The notes beneath the pieces were generated by a model that did no database searches, was not told where the DNA came from, and saw only the letters and a program-made list of their open reading frames with translations. Made by a program: the position numbers and the translations under genes. Below are positions 1-8,809 of a DNA stretch of 64,000 bases, piece by piece. Position 1 is the first letter of the stretch, and each line of letters starts with the position of its first letter. Origin of the DNA: Akkermansia muciniphila. Lineage in GTDB: Bacteria; Verrucomicrobiota; Verrucomicrobiia; Verrucomicrobiales; Akkermansiaceae. The stretch covers positions 288,199-352,198 of the forward strand of contig CANQLV010000001.1 of the NCBI GenBank assembly GCA_947624785.1, given 5' to 3'.

Positions 1-2
1 AC

Positions 3-1001
3 TTCCCCCTCCCCCGCGTGCTGGACGGCCTATTCTCCCTGGCGGAACGGTTATACGGCATCCGGGTAACGGAGGTTCCGGCAGGGGAAGGCGCAGGAGC
101 CGTGGAGGCCTGGCATCCGGACGTGCGCTTTTTCACCATTGACGACGGCAGGGGCAACCGCCTGGGGGCCTTTTACCTGGACCTCTTTTCCCGCAAAAGC
201 AAAAGGGCCGGAGCATGGATGAACACGCTGGACACGGGGAGCCCGGCCACGCGGGAAAATCCGGGCAAGCCCCGCCTGGGCATGGTGTGCCTGAATCTCC
301 ATCCCTCCGCAGAAGGGGCCGCGGTGCTTCTTTCACATCAGGAGGCCAAAATTCTGTTCCATGAATTCGGGCATCTGCTGCACCTGATGTTCACCCGGGT
401 TTCCATCCCCTCCCTGGCGGGGACCAGCGTGCCGCGGGATTTTGTGGAGGTTCCCTCCCAGTTCATGGAAAACTGGTGCTGGCATCCGGACGTGCTGAAA
501 AGCTTCGCGCGCCATGAAAAGACGGGACTCCCCATTCCGGAGGAAATGCTGCGCTCCCTGGACGCTTCCCGCGGCAACACGCCCGCCGTCGCCCTGGCCG
601 GGCAGCTCCTGTACGCGAAAATGGACCTGGCCGTGCATACGGATCCGGAACGCTTCGCCGCCGGCCCCCTGGACGACGTGGACGCCGCCGTAGCCGGAGA
701 CATGGATTATTTCAAGGATTTCAAACGGACCGGCAAACTGCGCACGGCGCGCCATTTGTTTTCCTCCCCGGCGGGTTATGCCTCCTTTTACTTCGCCTAC
801 CGCTGGGCGGAAGTTCTGGACAAGGACATTTTCGAAGCTTTTGAACGGGCCGGAGGGCCGGACAAGGAAACCGCCCGGAAATTCCGCAAGGCCATTCTGG
901 AAAAGGGGTTTACGGTCCCGCCCATGCAGCAGTTCATGGATTTCATGGGCAGAAAACCACGCATGGACGCCATGCTCCGCAAGAGACGGCTGGCCTCGTG
1001 A
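3..1001 (+). CDS. M3 family metallopeptidase (oligopeptidase A / Dcp type), 5'-truncated by the window
   Basis: C-terminal part of a zinc oligopeptidase of family M3, which degrades short peptides in the cytoplasm or periplasm. The zinc motif HEFGH is encoded at 360-374, and about 25 residues later an EVPSQFMENW segment supplies the expected third zinc ligand Glu. The reading frame is open to the left edge (FPLPRVLDG precedes the first possible GTG at 18), so the true start lies outside the window; intact family members are about 680 residues and only about 330 are seen. It ends at a TGA followed by an AT-rich gap. The family call is firm; the choice between PrlC-like and Dcp-like subfamilies cannot be made from this half. 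Confidence 0.9.
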   Translation, partial: FPLPRVLDGLFSLAERLYGIRVTEVPAGEGAGAVEAWHPDVRFFTIDDGRGNRLGAFYLDLFSRKSKRAGAWMNTLDTGSPATRENPGKPRLGMVCLNLHPSAEGAAVLLSHQEAKILFHEFGHLLHLMFTRVSIPSLAGTSVPRDFVEVPSQFMENWCWHPDVLKSFARHEKTGLPIPEEMLRSLDASRGNTPAVALAGQLLYAKMDLAVHTDPERFAAGPLDDVDAAVAGDMDYFKDFKRTGKLRTARHLFSSPAGYASFYFAYRWAEVLDKDIFEAFERAGGPDKETARKFRKAILEKGFTVPPMQQFMDFMGRKPRMDAMLRKRRLAS

Positions 1002-1225
1002 ACGGAGGCGCGGAGAGGAGCGCCGTTCCGCCTCCGCAGAGGGGCATGGGGAAGCCAACATATTATACATTTGTTTAATTAAATTATCCCTTCAATATGC
1101 AAAGGTTACGGATATTTCACAAGAATCAGAACACATCTTTGCGTTGACTTTATGAGAAAAAGAAGCAAAATTTGCTCGCTCTGCCGCATCTTCCGGCACC
1201 AGCTTGCAACCAACCGCATCCATTT

Positions 1226-2485
1226 ATGTACAACAAGCCTTTGACGATTGCCGCCACAACCCTGCTCCTGTGCTCTCCGGTGATGATTTTAACTTCCTGT
1301 GAAGGGAAAAAGGATTCAGCAGGCCAGATGCCGGCGCTCGTTCCCGAAGTGCAGGTGACCAAGCTGGTGGCCAGGGATGTTCCCATCAAGCAGGAATGGG
1401 TGGGCACCCTGCGCGGTACGGAAGATGCTGAAATCCGCTCCCAGGTGACGGGATACCTTCTTTCCAAGGATTACAAGGACGGCGCCTACGTGAAGAAAGG
1501 CCAGGTGCTTTTCCAGATTGACCCCCGCCCCTTCCAGGCGACGCTGGACCAGGCCCAGGGGCGCCTGGAACAGTATGAAGCCACGCTGAAAAAGTACAAG
1601 CTGGACGTGGAACGCTACACCCCGCTGGTGAAGACCGGTTCCGTCAGCCGCAAGCAGCTGGACGACGCCCTGCAGCAGGTCCAGGAAACGGAAGCCGCCA
1701 TCGCCACGGCAAAGGCCCAGGTGGATGAAGCGAAAATCAATCTTAAATTCACCACCATCACGGCCCCCATTTCCGGTCTGGCGGGCCTGGCAACTCCTTC
1801 CATCGGCAACCTGCTGACGCCCTCCAGCCCCAATCCGCTGACCACCATTTCCGCCATTGACCCCATCCGCGTGGACTTCTCCGTGAGTGAACAGGATTTC
1901 CTGAACTCCATGGACAGCAACCTGACCCGGCAGAAGCACCTCAAGTTTGACGTCATCCTGGCCAACGGCACGGAATTCCCCATGCAGGGCGAACCTGTAG
2001 CCATTGACAGAAACGTGGACGCCCAGACCGGCACGATCAACATCGTGGGCCACATTCCCAATCCGAACCTGACGCTCCGCCCCGGCATGTTCGTCCGCGT
2101 CCGCGCCACGGTGAAGACCCTGGAAAACGCCACGCTGGTCCCCCCGCGCGCCATCCTCTCCGCCCAGAGCGCCAAGTTCATCATTTACCTGGATGACAAG
2201 AACATTCCCCACATGCAGGTGGTGAACCTCGGGCCCGTGGTGGACGGCATGCAGGTAATCAACATCGTTCCCATGCCGCATTCCACCTTCACGAAGGACA
2301 GCCCCATCGTGGTGGAAGGCATCATGCAGGCGGCCAAGCTCCAGGGCCAGGGCCCCGTAAAGCCGCTGCCCTACAAGCCCGTCGTCTCCCAGCCCGTCAT
2401 GCCTTCCGTAGGGGCGCAGTCCTTTGAAAAGGCCAGGACGCCCGAAGGCATGAAGCATGACGAAGCCCAGCCCGCCGCCAAATAA
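1226..2485 (+). CDS. RND efflux periplasmic adaptor (membrane fusion protein), lipoprotein
   Basis: AcrA/MexA-type adaptor that bridges the inner-membrane RND pump and the outer-membrane channel. I start it at ATG 1226 rather than the upstream in-frame TTG at 1172, because this places a clean lipoprotein signal (MYNKPLTIAATTLLLCSPV, lipobox LTSC) at the N-terminus. The protein has the barrel-sandwich/lipoyl halves (GYLLSKDYKDGAYVKKGQVL early, TITAPISGLAG later) flanking an alpha-helical hairpin (about residues 100-165), then beta-barrel and membrane-proximal domains. About 419 residues is normal for the family. It is the first gene of a three-gene operon with the pump and the outer-membrane factor. 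The exported substrate cannot be read from sequence. Confidence 0.93.
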   Translation: MYNKPLTIAATTLLLCSPVMILTSCEGKKDSAGQMPALVPEVQVTKLVARDVPIKQEWVGTLRGTEDAEIRSQVTGYLLSKDYKDGAYVKKGQVLFQIDPRPFQATLDQAQGRLEQYEATLKKYKLDVERYTPLVKTGSVSRKQLDDALQQVQETEAAIATAKAQVDEAKINLKFTTITAPISGLAGLATPSIGNLLTPSSPNPLTTISAIDPIRVDFSVSEQDFLNSMDSNLTRQKHLKFDVILANGTEFPMQGEPVAIDRNVDAQTGTINIVGHIPNPNLTLRPGMFVRVRATVKTLENATLVPPRAILSAQSAKFIIYLDDKNIPHMQVVNLGPVVDGMQVINIVPMPHSTFTKDSPIVVEGIMQAAKLQGQGPVKPLPYKPVVSQPVMPSVGAQSFEKARTPEGMKHDEAQPAAK

Positions 2486-2551
2486 CCCCTCTCTCCCGGG
2501 CAGCCCCTCTCCCCGCCCCGCCTTTCCCGCGCACTTTCATGATTTAACGCC

Positions 2552-5500
2552 ATGTCCAGCTTCTTCATCAAACACCCGACCATCGCCATCGTCATCTCGA
2601 TCGTGATGATCCTGCTCGGCGGCCTCTCCCTGATGGGGCTCCCCATTGAGCAGTACCCGAACATCGTCCCTCCCACCATCAAAATGCAGGCGACCTACCC
2701 GGGCGCCAATGCGGAGACGGTGGCCAACTCCGTGGCCTCCCCCATTGAGCAGTCCATTTCCGGCGTGGTGGGGATGGACTACATGACTTCCACCAACGCC
2801 AACAACGGCATCTGCTCCCTGAGCATCGTCTTTGAAGTGGGCACGGACCCCAACATGGACCAGACGCTGGCCTATATGCGCTATGGACAGGCCACCGCCC
2901 AGATTCCCGCGGAAGTCTCCCAGATGGGCATCACCATCACCCAGTCCACGGGCAGCCCGCTGGCCGTAATCAACCTGTATTCCCCGGACGACAGCCTGAA
3001 CGCCATCTTCCTGAGCAATTATGCGTACGTGAGCCTGGTGGACCCCGTAAAGCGCGTTCCCGGCGTGGGCGACGTGCAGGTGTTCGGCGCCGGACGCTAC
3101 GCCATGCGCATCTGGCTGGACACCACCAAAATGGCCGCCCAGAACATTTCCGTGGGAGAAGTCCAGTCCGCCATCCGGGCGCAGAACACCGTGATTCCCG
3201 GCGGCCAGATAGGCGCGGAACCGGCCCCTCCCGGAACGGAATTCACGTACAGCATCCAGACCAAGGGACGCCTCCAGACTGCGGAGGAATTCGGTGACAT
3301 CATCATCCGCGCGGACGGGAACAAGCTCCTTTACCTGAAAGACATCGCCAAGGTGGAACTGGGTTCCCAGACCTACAACGTATCCAGCAAGTACAACGGC
3401 AGGGATTCCGGCGCCATCGCCGTATACGCCGCCCCCGGCTCCAACGCCATCAACACGGTGGATGCCCTGAAAAAGCTTTTTGAAGACCGCGCCCGCAGCT
3501 TCCCCGCCGGGATGGAATACAACCTGACGCTGGATACTACGCTGGCCGTGCGCGCCTCCATTGAGGAAATCGAGCACACGCTGGTGGAAGCCCTCCTGCT
3601 GGTGGTGCTGGTGGTGTTCGTCTTCCTCCAGGGCTGGCGCGCCACGCTGATTCCGGCCATCGCCGTGCCGGTCTCCATCATCGCCACCTTTGCCCTGTTC
3701 CCGCTTCTGGGCTTCACCCTGAACACCATCTGCCTCATGGGCATGGTGCTGGCCATCGGCCTGGTGGTGGACGACGCCATCGTGGTGGTGGAAGCCGTGG
3801 AATCCCACATGGAGCGCGGCCTCACTCCCCGCCAGGCGGCCTTCGCCGCCATGGAGGAAGTGTCCGGCCCCGTAATCGCCATCGCCCTGGTGCTGGCGGC
3901 GGTGTTCCTGCCCTCCCTGCTGCTGCCGGGCATTACGGGCACGCTGTTCCAGCAGTTCGCCGTGACCATCGCCATTTCCATGCTCATCTCCGCGTTCAAC
4001 GCGCTGACGCTGTCCCCGGCCCTCTCCGCCATCCTGCTCAAGCCCAAGGACCCGAACAAGGGCGGTCCGCTGAAATTCTTCTACCGCGTTTTCAACCGCA
4101 GCTATGACGCCACGGCCAGCGGCTATACCAAGGTGTGCCACTTCCTGACCCGCAAGCTCATCATCTCCATTCCGCTGCTGGCCCTGATCGCCTACGCCAT
4201 CTTCCCCGTAGCCAAGCAAATCCCCAACGGCTTCCTGCCGGACGAAGACCAGGGCTACCTGTTCTCCGCCCTGATCATGCCGGAAGCCCGCTCCCTCCAG
4301 TTGACGACGGCCGCCGCGGACAAGGTCTCCGACCTCATCCGCCAGAACCCGAACGTGAAGGACGTGATCGCCATTTCCGGCTTCAGCCTGCTGACCGGGG
4401 TGCAGAGCACGAACAACGCCTTCTTCTTCGTCATGCTGAAGCCCTGGGAGGAACGCCCCAATCCGGACCAGAGCGCCAAGGCGGTCACCGCCCAGCTCAA
4501 CGCCCTGCTGAGCACCAAGGTTCCGGAAGGCATCACCATGTGCTTCCAGCCCCCGGCCATTGCAGGGGTGGGTTCCGCCAACGGCGTCACCTTCATGCTG
4601 GAAGACCGCGACGGCAAGGGCACGGAATACCTGGCGGAACAAACGGACATTTTTGTGAAGGAAGCCAGCAAGCTCCCGATATTCGACCCGCAGAAGAACG
4701 GCGGCGTGCGCAGCGTGATGTCCTTTGCCGTGGAGCAGAAGGACGTGCGGCTGGATGAAGAAAAGTGCGCCACGCTGGGCGTCAGCATCAGTGAGGCCAA
4801 CAGCCTGCTCCAGGCCTACATGGGCTCCCTGTTCATCAACTACATCACCCTGTACGGCCAGCAATGGCAGGTGTACATCCAGGCGCAGGGCAGCGACCGC
4901 ACCGGAACGGAAATGCTGAAAAACTTCTATGTGAAGAACAACACGGGCAGCTCCGTCCCCCTCTCCACCCTCGTCAAGATCACGGACATCAAGGGACCGG
5001 AATTCCTGCTGCGCCAGAACCTGTACAATTCCTCCAAACTCATGGTCACGCCCGCCCAGGGCTACTCCAACTCCCAGGCCATGGAGGCGCTGGAACAGAC
5101 CTTTGAGGCCAGCATGCCCACGGACATGGGCTACAGCTACGCAGACATGAGCTATCAGGAACAAAAGATCCAGAACGGCATCGGCATCGTGCAGATCTTC
5201 CTGCTCTCCTCCGTCTTCGTCTTCCTGATTCTGGCGGCCCTGTATGAACGGTGGTCCCTGCCCCTCAGCATTTTCATGACGGTGCCCATCGCGGCCCTGG
5301 GCGCCTTCCTGGGCCTGTACTGGTTCGGGTATGAACTGAACCTGTACGCGCAGATCGGCCTGGTGATGCTCATCGGCCTGGCGGCCAAGAACGCCATCCT
5401 GATCGTGGAATTCGCCGTCATTGAAATGGAACGCGGCAAGACGCTGATGGAAGCCACGCTCTCCGCGGCCAGGATCCGCCTGCGCCCCATCCTGATGACC

Positions 5501-5767
5501 TCCTTCGCCTTCATCCTGGGCTGCGTTCCTCTGGCCCTGGCCTCCGGTTCCGGCGCCTACTCCCGCAACATCATCGGCATTGTGGTGATTGCCGGGATGA
5601 CGATGGCGACGGTGGTGGGCGTCTTCCTGATCCCGTGCTCCTTCTACTTCATCATGAAGCTCTTCCGCGTCCGCATCGCCCGGAAGACGGTGGAAACGGA
5701 GGACCCTGATGAAATCATCGCCCGCAAGCACCTCTTCCATGAGGCCCATGAATCGCTGAAAGGGTAA
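2552..5767 (+). CDS. RND efflux pump, inner-membrane permease (AcrB/MexB, HAE1 type)
   Basis: Proton-driven multidrug transporter subunit of 1071 residues, the usual length for HAE1 pumps. It starts with the typical MSSFFIKHPTIAIVISIVM first transmembrane helix, has large periplasmic loops after TM1 and TM7, and contains the TM4 signature GLVVDDAIVVVEAVE with the paired Asp residues used in proton relay. The second half repeats the fold (AKNAILIVEFA). It lies 66 bp after the adaptor gene and 41 bp before the outer-membrane factor start, so the three are almost certainly one transcript. A 1082-residue open frame on the opposite strand is only a codon-bias shadow. Confidence 0.95.
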   Translation: MSSFFIKHPTIAIVISIVMILLGGLSLMGLPIEQYPNIVPPTIKMQATYPGANAETVANSVASPIEQSISGVVGMDYMTSTNANNGICSLSIVFEVGTDPNMDQTLAYMRYGQATAQIPAEVSQMGITITQSTGSPLAVINLYSPDDSLNAIFLSNYAYVSLVDPVKRVPGVGDVQVFGAGRYAMRIWLDTTKMAAQNISVGEVQSAIRAQNTVIPGGQIGAEPAPPGTEFTYSIQTKGRLQTAEEFGDIIIRADGNKLLYLKDIAKVELGSQTYNVSSKYNGRDSGAIAVYAAPGSNAINTVDALKKLFEDRARSFPAGMEYNLTLDTTLAVRASIEEIEHTLVEALLLVVLVVFVFLQGWRATLIPAIAVPVSIIATFALFPLLGFTLNTICLMGMVLAIGLVVDDAIVVVEAVESHMERGLTPRQAAFAAMEEVSGPVIAIALVLAAVFLPSLLLPGITGTLFQQFAVTIAISMLISAFNALTLSPALSAILLKPKDPNKGGPLKFFYRVFNRSYDATASGYTKVCHFLTRKLIISIPLLALIAYAIFPVAKQIPNGFLPDEDQGYLFSALIMPEARSLQLTTAAADKVSDLIRQNPNVKDVIAISGFSLLTGVQSTNNAFFFVMLKPWEERPNPDQSAKAVTAQLNALLSTKVPEGITMCFQPPAIAGVGSANGVTFMLEDRDGKGTEYLAEQTDIFVKEASKLPIFDPQKNGGVRSVMSFAVEQKDVRLDEEKCATLGVSISEANSLLQAYMGSLFINYITLYGQQWQVYIQAQGSDRTGTEMLKNFYVKNNTGSSVPLSTLVKITDIKGPEFLLRQNLYNSSKLMVTPAQGYSNSQAMEALEQTFEASMPTDMGYSYADMSYQEQKIQNGIGIVQIFLLSSVFVFLILAALYERWSLPLSIFMTVPIAALGAFLGLYWFGYELNLYAQIGLVMLIGLAAKNAILIVEFAVIEMERGKTLMEATLSAARIRLRPILMTSFAFILGCVPLALASGSGAYSRNIIGIVVIAGMTMATVVGVFLIPCSFYFIMKLFRVRIARKTVETEDPDEIIARKHLFHEAHESLKG

Positions 5768-5808
5768 AACCGCCCTTGAAACCATTTAAAAACAGACAAA
5801 ACGCCATT

Positions 5809-7248
5809 ATGCGACCGAACCAATACATCACACGAGCCATCCTGCTGGGCACGGCCATCACGGCTTCCTCCTGCATGATGGGTCCCGACTTCAAGCCGGT
5901 GGACATGCCCATGCCCACGGCATTCAGAGGAGCCCCCGCGGCCACGGAGTCCATTGCGGACCTGCCCTGGTGGAAAGTCTTCAAGAACAAGGACCTCCAG
6001 GACCTCCTGACGGATACCTACCAAAACAACCGTGACCTGAAGGCCACCATGGCGCGCGTGGAAAAGGCACGCCAGTACATCACCATCACGGAAGCCCCGC
6101 TCTTCCCGTGGGCGGATTATTCCGGCTCCCTCAGCAAGGGCTCCAACTACACCAGCGGCAACGTGGTCCAGACCTCCGCCGTTGGCAATACCTTGACGCC
6201 CGGATCCATTGACGCCGGCATCTCCTGGGAGCTGGACATCTGGGGCAAGACGCGCCGGATGACGGAAGCGGCCCGCGCAGACTACCTTGCTTCCGAAGAA
6301 GGCCAGCGCGCGCTCATGCTTTCCCTGCTCCGCCAGGTGGCCGACTCCTACCTCCAGCTCCTCCAGCTGGACGAACAGCTTGCCATCGTGCAGAAATCCG
6401 TGGAATCCTATTCCGAAAGCCTCCGCCTGTTCGACGAACAGCTTGAAGGCCAGGTGGGCGACAGGCTCCAGGTGGCCTCCGCCAAGGCCGCCCTGGCTTC
6501 CTCCCAGGCACAAATCCCCGCCATCCAGGTGCAGATCGCCAATCTGGAAAACGCGGTCTCCGTCCTGGCCGGACGCGCTCCCGGCCACATCCGCCGTTCC
6601 GGCAGCACCCGTGACATCGCCTACAACGTCAAGGTTCCCGCCGGCATTCCCGCCTACATCCTTTCCAGAAGGCCCGATGTCCGCCAGAGCGAATACCAGC
6701 TGCGCGCGGCCAATGCGGAAGTGGGCGTAGCCATTGCCAACTATTTCCCGACCATCTCCCTGACGGCGGCCGGCGGACTCGCCTCCGCGGACCTGCGCCA
6801 CGTACAGGGACGCCGCGGCGGCTGGGGCTTCGGAACCAACCTGACCGGCCCCCTCTTCCAGGCGGGCAAGCTGACGGCCTCCGAAAAGTCTGCCAAGGCC
6901 GAATTCCTGGCAGCCAGCAACGACTATGAACAGACGGTGCTCAACGCCCTGGCGGAAGTCTCCAGCACGCTCATCCAGCGCGCCAAGCTGCGCAATATCA
7001 CCTCCATCCAGTCCGAGGCCGTGGAAGCCTACCATACGGCGGTGAAGCTCTCCTTTGAGCGCTACCGCACGGGCCTTTCCAACTACATTGAAGTGCTGTA
7101 CGCCCAGCAGAACCTGTATCCCGCGCAGATTCAGCTTTCCCAGTACTACTATCAGCACGCCAGCACGCTGGTTTCCCTGTACACGGCCCTGGGCGGCGGC
7201 TGGAATATGAGCCACAAGTCTATCATGGATGGGCCGCCCAAGCGATAA
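5809..7248 (+). CDS. RND efflux outer-membrane factor (TolC/NodT/OprM family), lipoprotein
   Basis: Outer-membrane channel that completes the tripartite pump encoded by the two genes upstream. ATG 5809 is preferred over an in-frame TTG at 5776 because it gives a compact lipoprotein signal (MRPNQYITRAILLG, lipobox ITASSC). The mature part shows the duplicated OEP repeat architecture: an N-terminal GPDFKPVDMP segment, long amphipathic helices, and the hallmark ISRRPDV-like motif seen here as LSRRPDVRQSEYQLRAANA. About 480 residues is typical. A strong hairpin terminator follows about 50 bp downstream. Confidence 0.93.
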   Translation: MRPNQYITRAILLGTAITASSCMMGPDFKPVDMPMPTAFRGAPAATESIADLPWWKVFKNKDLQDLLTDTYQNNRDLKATMARVEKARQYITITEAPLFPWADYSGSLSKGSNYTSGNVVQTSAVGNTLTPGSIDAGISWELDIWGKTRRMTEAARADYLASEEGQRALMLSLLRQVADSYLQLLQLDEQLAIVQKSVESYSESLRLFDEQLEGQVGDRLQVASAKAALASSQAQIPAIQVQIANLENAVSVLAGRAPGHIRRSGSTRDIAYNVKVPAGIPAYILSRRPDVRQSEYQLRAANAEVGVAIANYFPTISLTAAGGLASADLRHVQGRRGGWGFGTNLTGPLFQAGKLTASEKSAKAEFLAASNDYEQTVLNALAEVSSTLIQRAKLRNITSIQSEAVEAYHTAVKLSFERYRTGLSNYIEVLYAQQNLYPAQIQLSQYYYQHASTLVSLYTALGGGWNMSHKSIMDGPPKR

Positions 7249-7297
7249 AAAACGCTCCTCCCTTAAAATCGGGAGTTTCCTTGACTGTTTTTTTCAT

Positions 7298-7330
7298 CCC
7301 CCGGCAAGTACAAGCTTGCCGGGGGATTTG
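7298..7330 (+). terminator. Intrinsic terminator after the efflux operon
   Basis: A perfect 11-bp stem (CCCCCGGCAAG at 7298-7308 with CTTGCCGGGGG at 7315-7325) closes a 6-nt loop 50 bp after the outer-membrane factor stop. T-rich sequence lies on both sides, so it may work in either direction. Confidence 0.75.
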
Positions 7331-7949
7331 CTTTCCGGAGCGGCGGAAAACAGGCGCGCCGCCTTTCCAGCCTCCGGCAGACCGGGCATCCGCGGTCTTC
7401 CACGCTTCCGGCAGATGTGCTTCCGGAGCCTGGAACAGAATGCTCAACGGATTACCCGCTGTTTGCGCCGCTTCACGGCCTGGCGGCCATCGCATCCCGT
7501 GCCCCGTGCTTTTTTCCCTTTCCCCGGTCCGGGTTCCGCGGGCACGGAAGCAGCTTTGGAATTGATTTGGAGCCAATTCATTTACAATCAATATGACATA
7601 AAAGAACTCCATCGTGTTTTTCAGGAATTAATTATCCATGATTTTTCTATTCCATAATTACGGGCAACCTCATACTGTTCCGGCTCTTACAACTGATTTT
7701 AAGCGTCCTGGCGAATTCCTAATCCGCTTGTGATCTCATCCAATGCAAGCATGGATAAAGGCTAGAAAATCATGGGGAAAGGAATTGTCCCGAAAAGACC
7801 AGATCTTTTAAATCCTGATGAATATCAATATTTTATGGTAAACAATACATTTACCGTTAATATTTTTAATTGTTGACGGATTAGGAATTCGATAAAAAAC
7901 CGACGTTCTCTTGCGTGGGAACATTTTCTAACCTGTTACAGCAATCAAT
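7331..7949. other. Long AT-rich intergenic region with a perfect inverted repeat
   Basis: No convincing gene is seen: the 142-codon frame over 7229-7657 crosses the terminator and has no recognisable product. The region becomes AT-rich after about 7600 and holds a perfect 15-bp inverted repeat (7712-7726 and 7877-7891) around 150 bp of AT-rich DNA, just upstream of a PEP-CTERM gene; see findings. It must also contain the promoter of that gene. Confidence 0.6.
7712..7891. repeat. 15-bp perfect inverted repeat flanking 150 bp
   Basis: CGAATTCCTAATCCG at 7712-7726 is the exact reverse complement of CGGATTAGGAATTCG at 7877-7891. The match does not extend further in or out. The enclosed DNA is AT-rich and lies directly upstream of a surface-protein gene. 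A TTGACG (a possible -35 box) overlaps the inner edge of the right copy. Confidence 0.85.
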
Positions 7950-8717
7950 ATGAAGATCAAATACCTGTCCCTCCTGATCGCCGTTCTGGGAGGCAGTCTA
8001 TCCTTCGGCGCTTCCATCAATAACCTGGATCCGGCTTATTCAAAGGATTATACCATCTATGACGGAAGCAACGGAGACACCTTGAACGTCTCTTCCCCCA
8101 CCACCGTTTCAGTAAACGGAGCAGCTTCATGGACCATGGCATTCACCATTTCCGGCCTGGCAACCACCTCCGGAACGGATGTGGGACTGCTGTTCACCTG
8201 CAATACCACTTCCTCCAATTACAAGAATCTGGAGGGAATGGGATATCAGCTCACGGAGGGCGGAGACCTTACCCTGTGCGCAGGAGGCTATAACTATAAC
8301 GGAGGCACGGCTGGCACCTCTCCTTGGAAAACGCAAACGCTTTCCGGTTATTCCGCAGAACAGCCCCTTACCCTCTTTTACTCCTACAACAATGGAAATA
8401 TCACCATTTCCGCCATGCTGGGCAATGACACGTCTTCACTGACCACTCTTGCGTCCATCAGCGGTACCGGAGTCAAATTCGGCAGCTCCATCATCAACCA
8501 GCTCAATTTCTCCGCCAAGGACGGTTCCGGAAACACCTGGAGCGCCCCGAACGGAGTCACCGGGGAATATACCCTGAACAACTTTGACCTGTACATGGGT
8601 GGCCTGACAGAAGACCAGATGAAGGAATACGCCCTGAGCGCCGTTCCGGAACCGGCCGCGGCCTCCCTGGGGCTGCTGGGCGTGGGCATGCTGCTGATAC
8701 GCCGCCGGAGAGCCTAG
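7950..8717 (+). CDS. PEP-CTERM sorting-domain protein, surface or exported
   Basis: A 255-residue exported protein of unknown job. It has a Sec signal peptide (MKIKYLSLLIAVLGGSLSFGA), a Ser/Thr/Gly/Asn-rich beta-type body, and a C-terminal PEP-CTERM tail (AVPEPAAASLG, hydrophobic segment, RRRRA). In known systems the tail is recognised by an exosortase/archaeosortase-type transpeptidase and the proteins reach the cell surface or exopolysaccharide. The middle resembles the beta-sandwich domains common in such Verrucomicrobiota proteins, but I recognise no enzyme motif. It is preceded by a long AT-rich region with an inverted repeat and followed by a strong terminator, so it is probably a single-gene transcript. 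Confidence 0.85.
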   Translation: MKIKYLSLLIAVLGGSLSFGASINNLDPAYSKDYTIYDGSNGDTLNVSSPTTVSVNGAASWTMAFTISGLATTSGTDVGLLFTCNTTSSNYKNLEGMGYQLTEGGDLTLCAGGYNYNGGTAGTSPWKTQTLSGYSAEQPLTLFYSYNNGNITISAMLGNDTSSLTTLASISGTGVKFGSSIINQLNFSAKDGSGNTWSAPNGVTGEYTLNNFDLYMGGLTEDQMKEYALSAVPEPAAASLGLLGVGMLLIRRRRA

Positions 8718-8729
8718 TTTTTTCCAGCC

Positions 8730-8767
8730 ACGGCCATCCCTGTGCCATTCAGGGATGGCCGTTTTAT
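8730..8767 (+). terminator. Intrinsic terminator after the first PEP-CTERM gene
   Basis: A perfect 12-bp stem (ACGGCCATCCCT at 8730-8741, AGGGATGGCCGT at 8751-8762) is followed by TTTAT, 12 bp after the stop codon. Confidence 0.85.
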
Positions 8768-8809
8768 TCACTTTTTTCAAACATCCGTTTCATTCCCCTG
8801 CTCCCCCTG

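Noticed and set aside
2537..5785. A 1082-codon open frame on the minus strand opposite the RND pump
   Set aside because: It is a codon-bias shadow: the plus strand encodes a full-length, motif-complete pump, and the antisense product is a low-complexity Gly/His/Asp/Arg-rich sequence.
7229..7657. 142-codon frame after the efflux operon
   Set aside because: It runs through a strong terminator hairpin and overlaps the end of the outer-membrane factor gene; no domain is visible.
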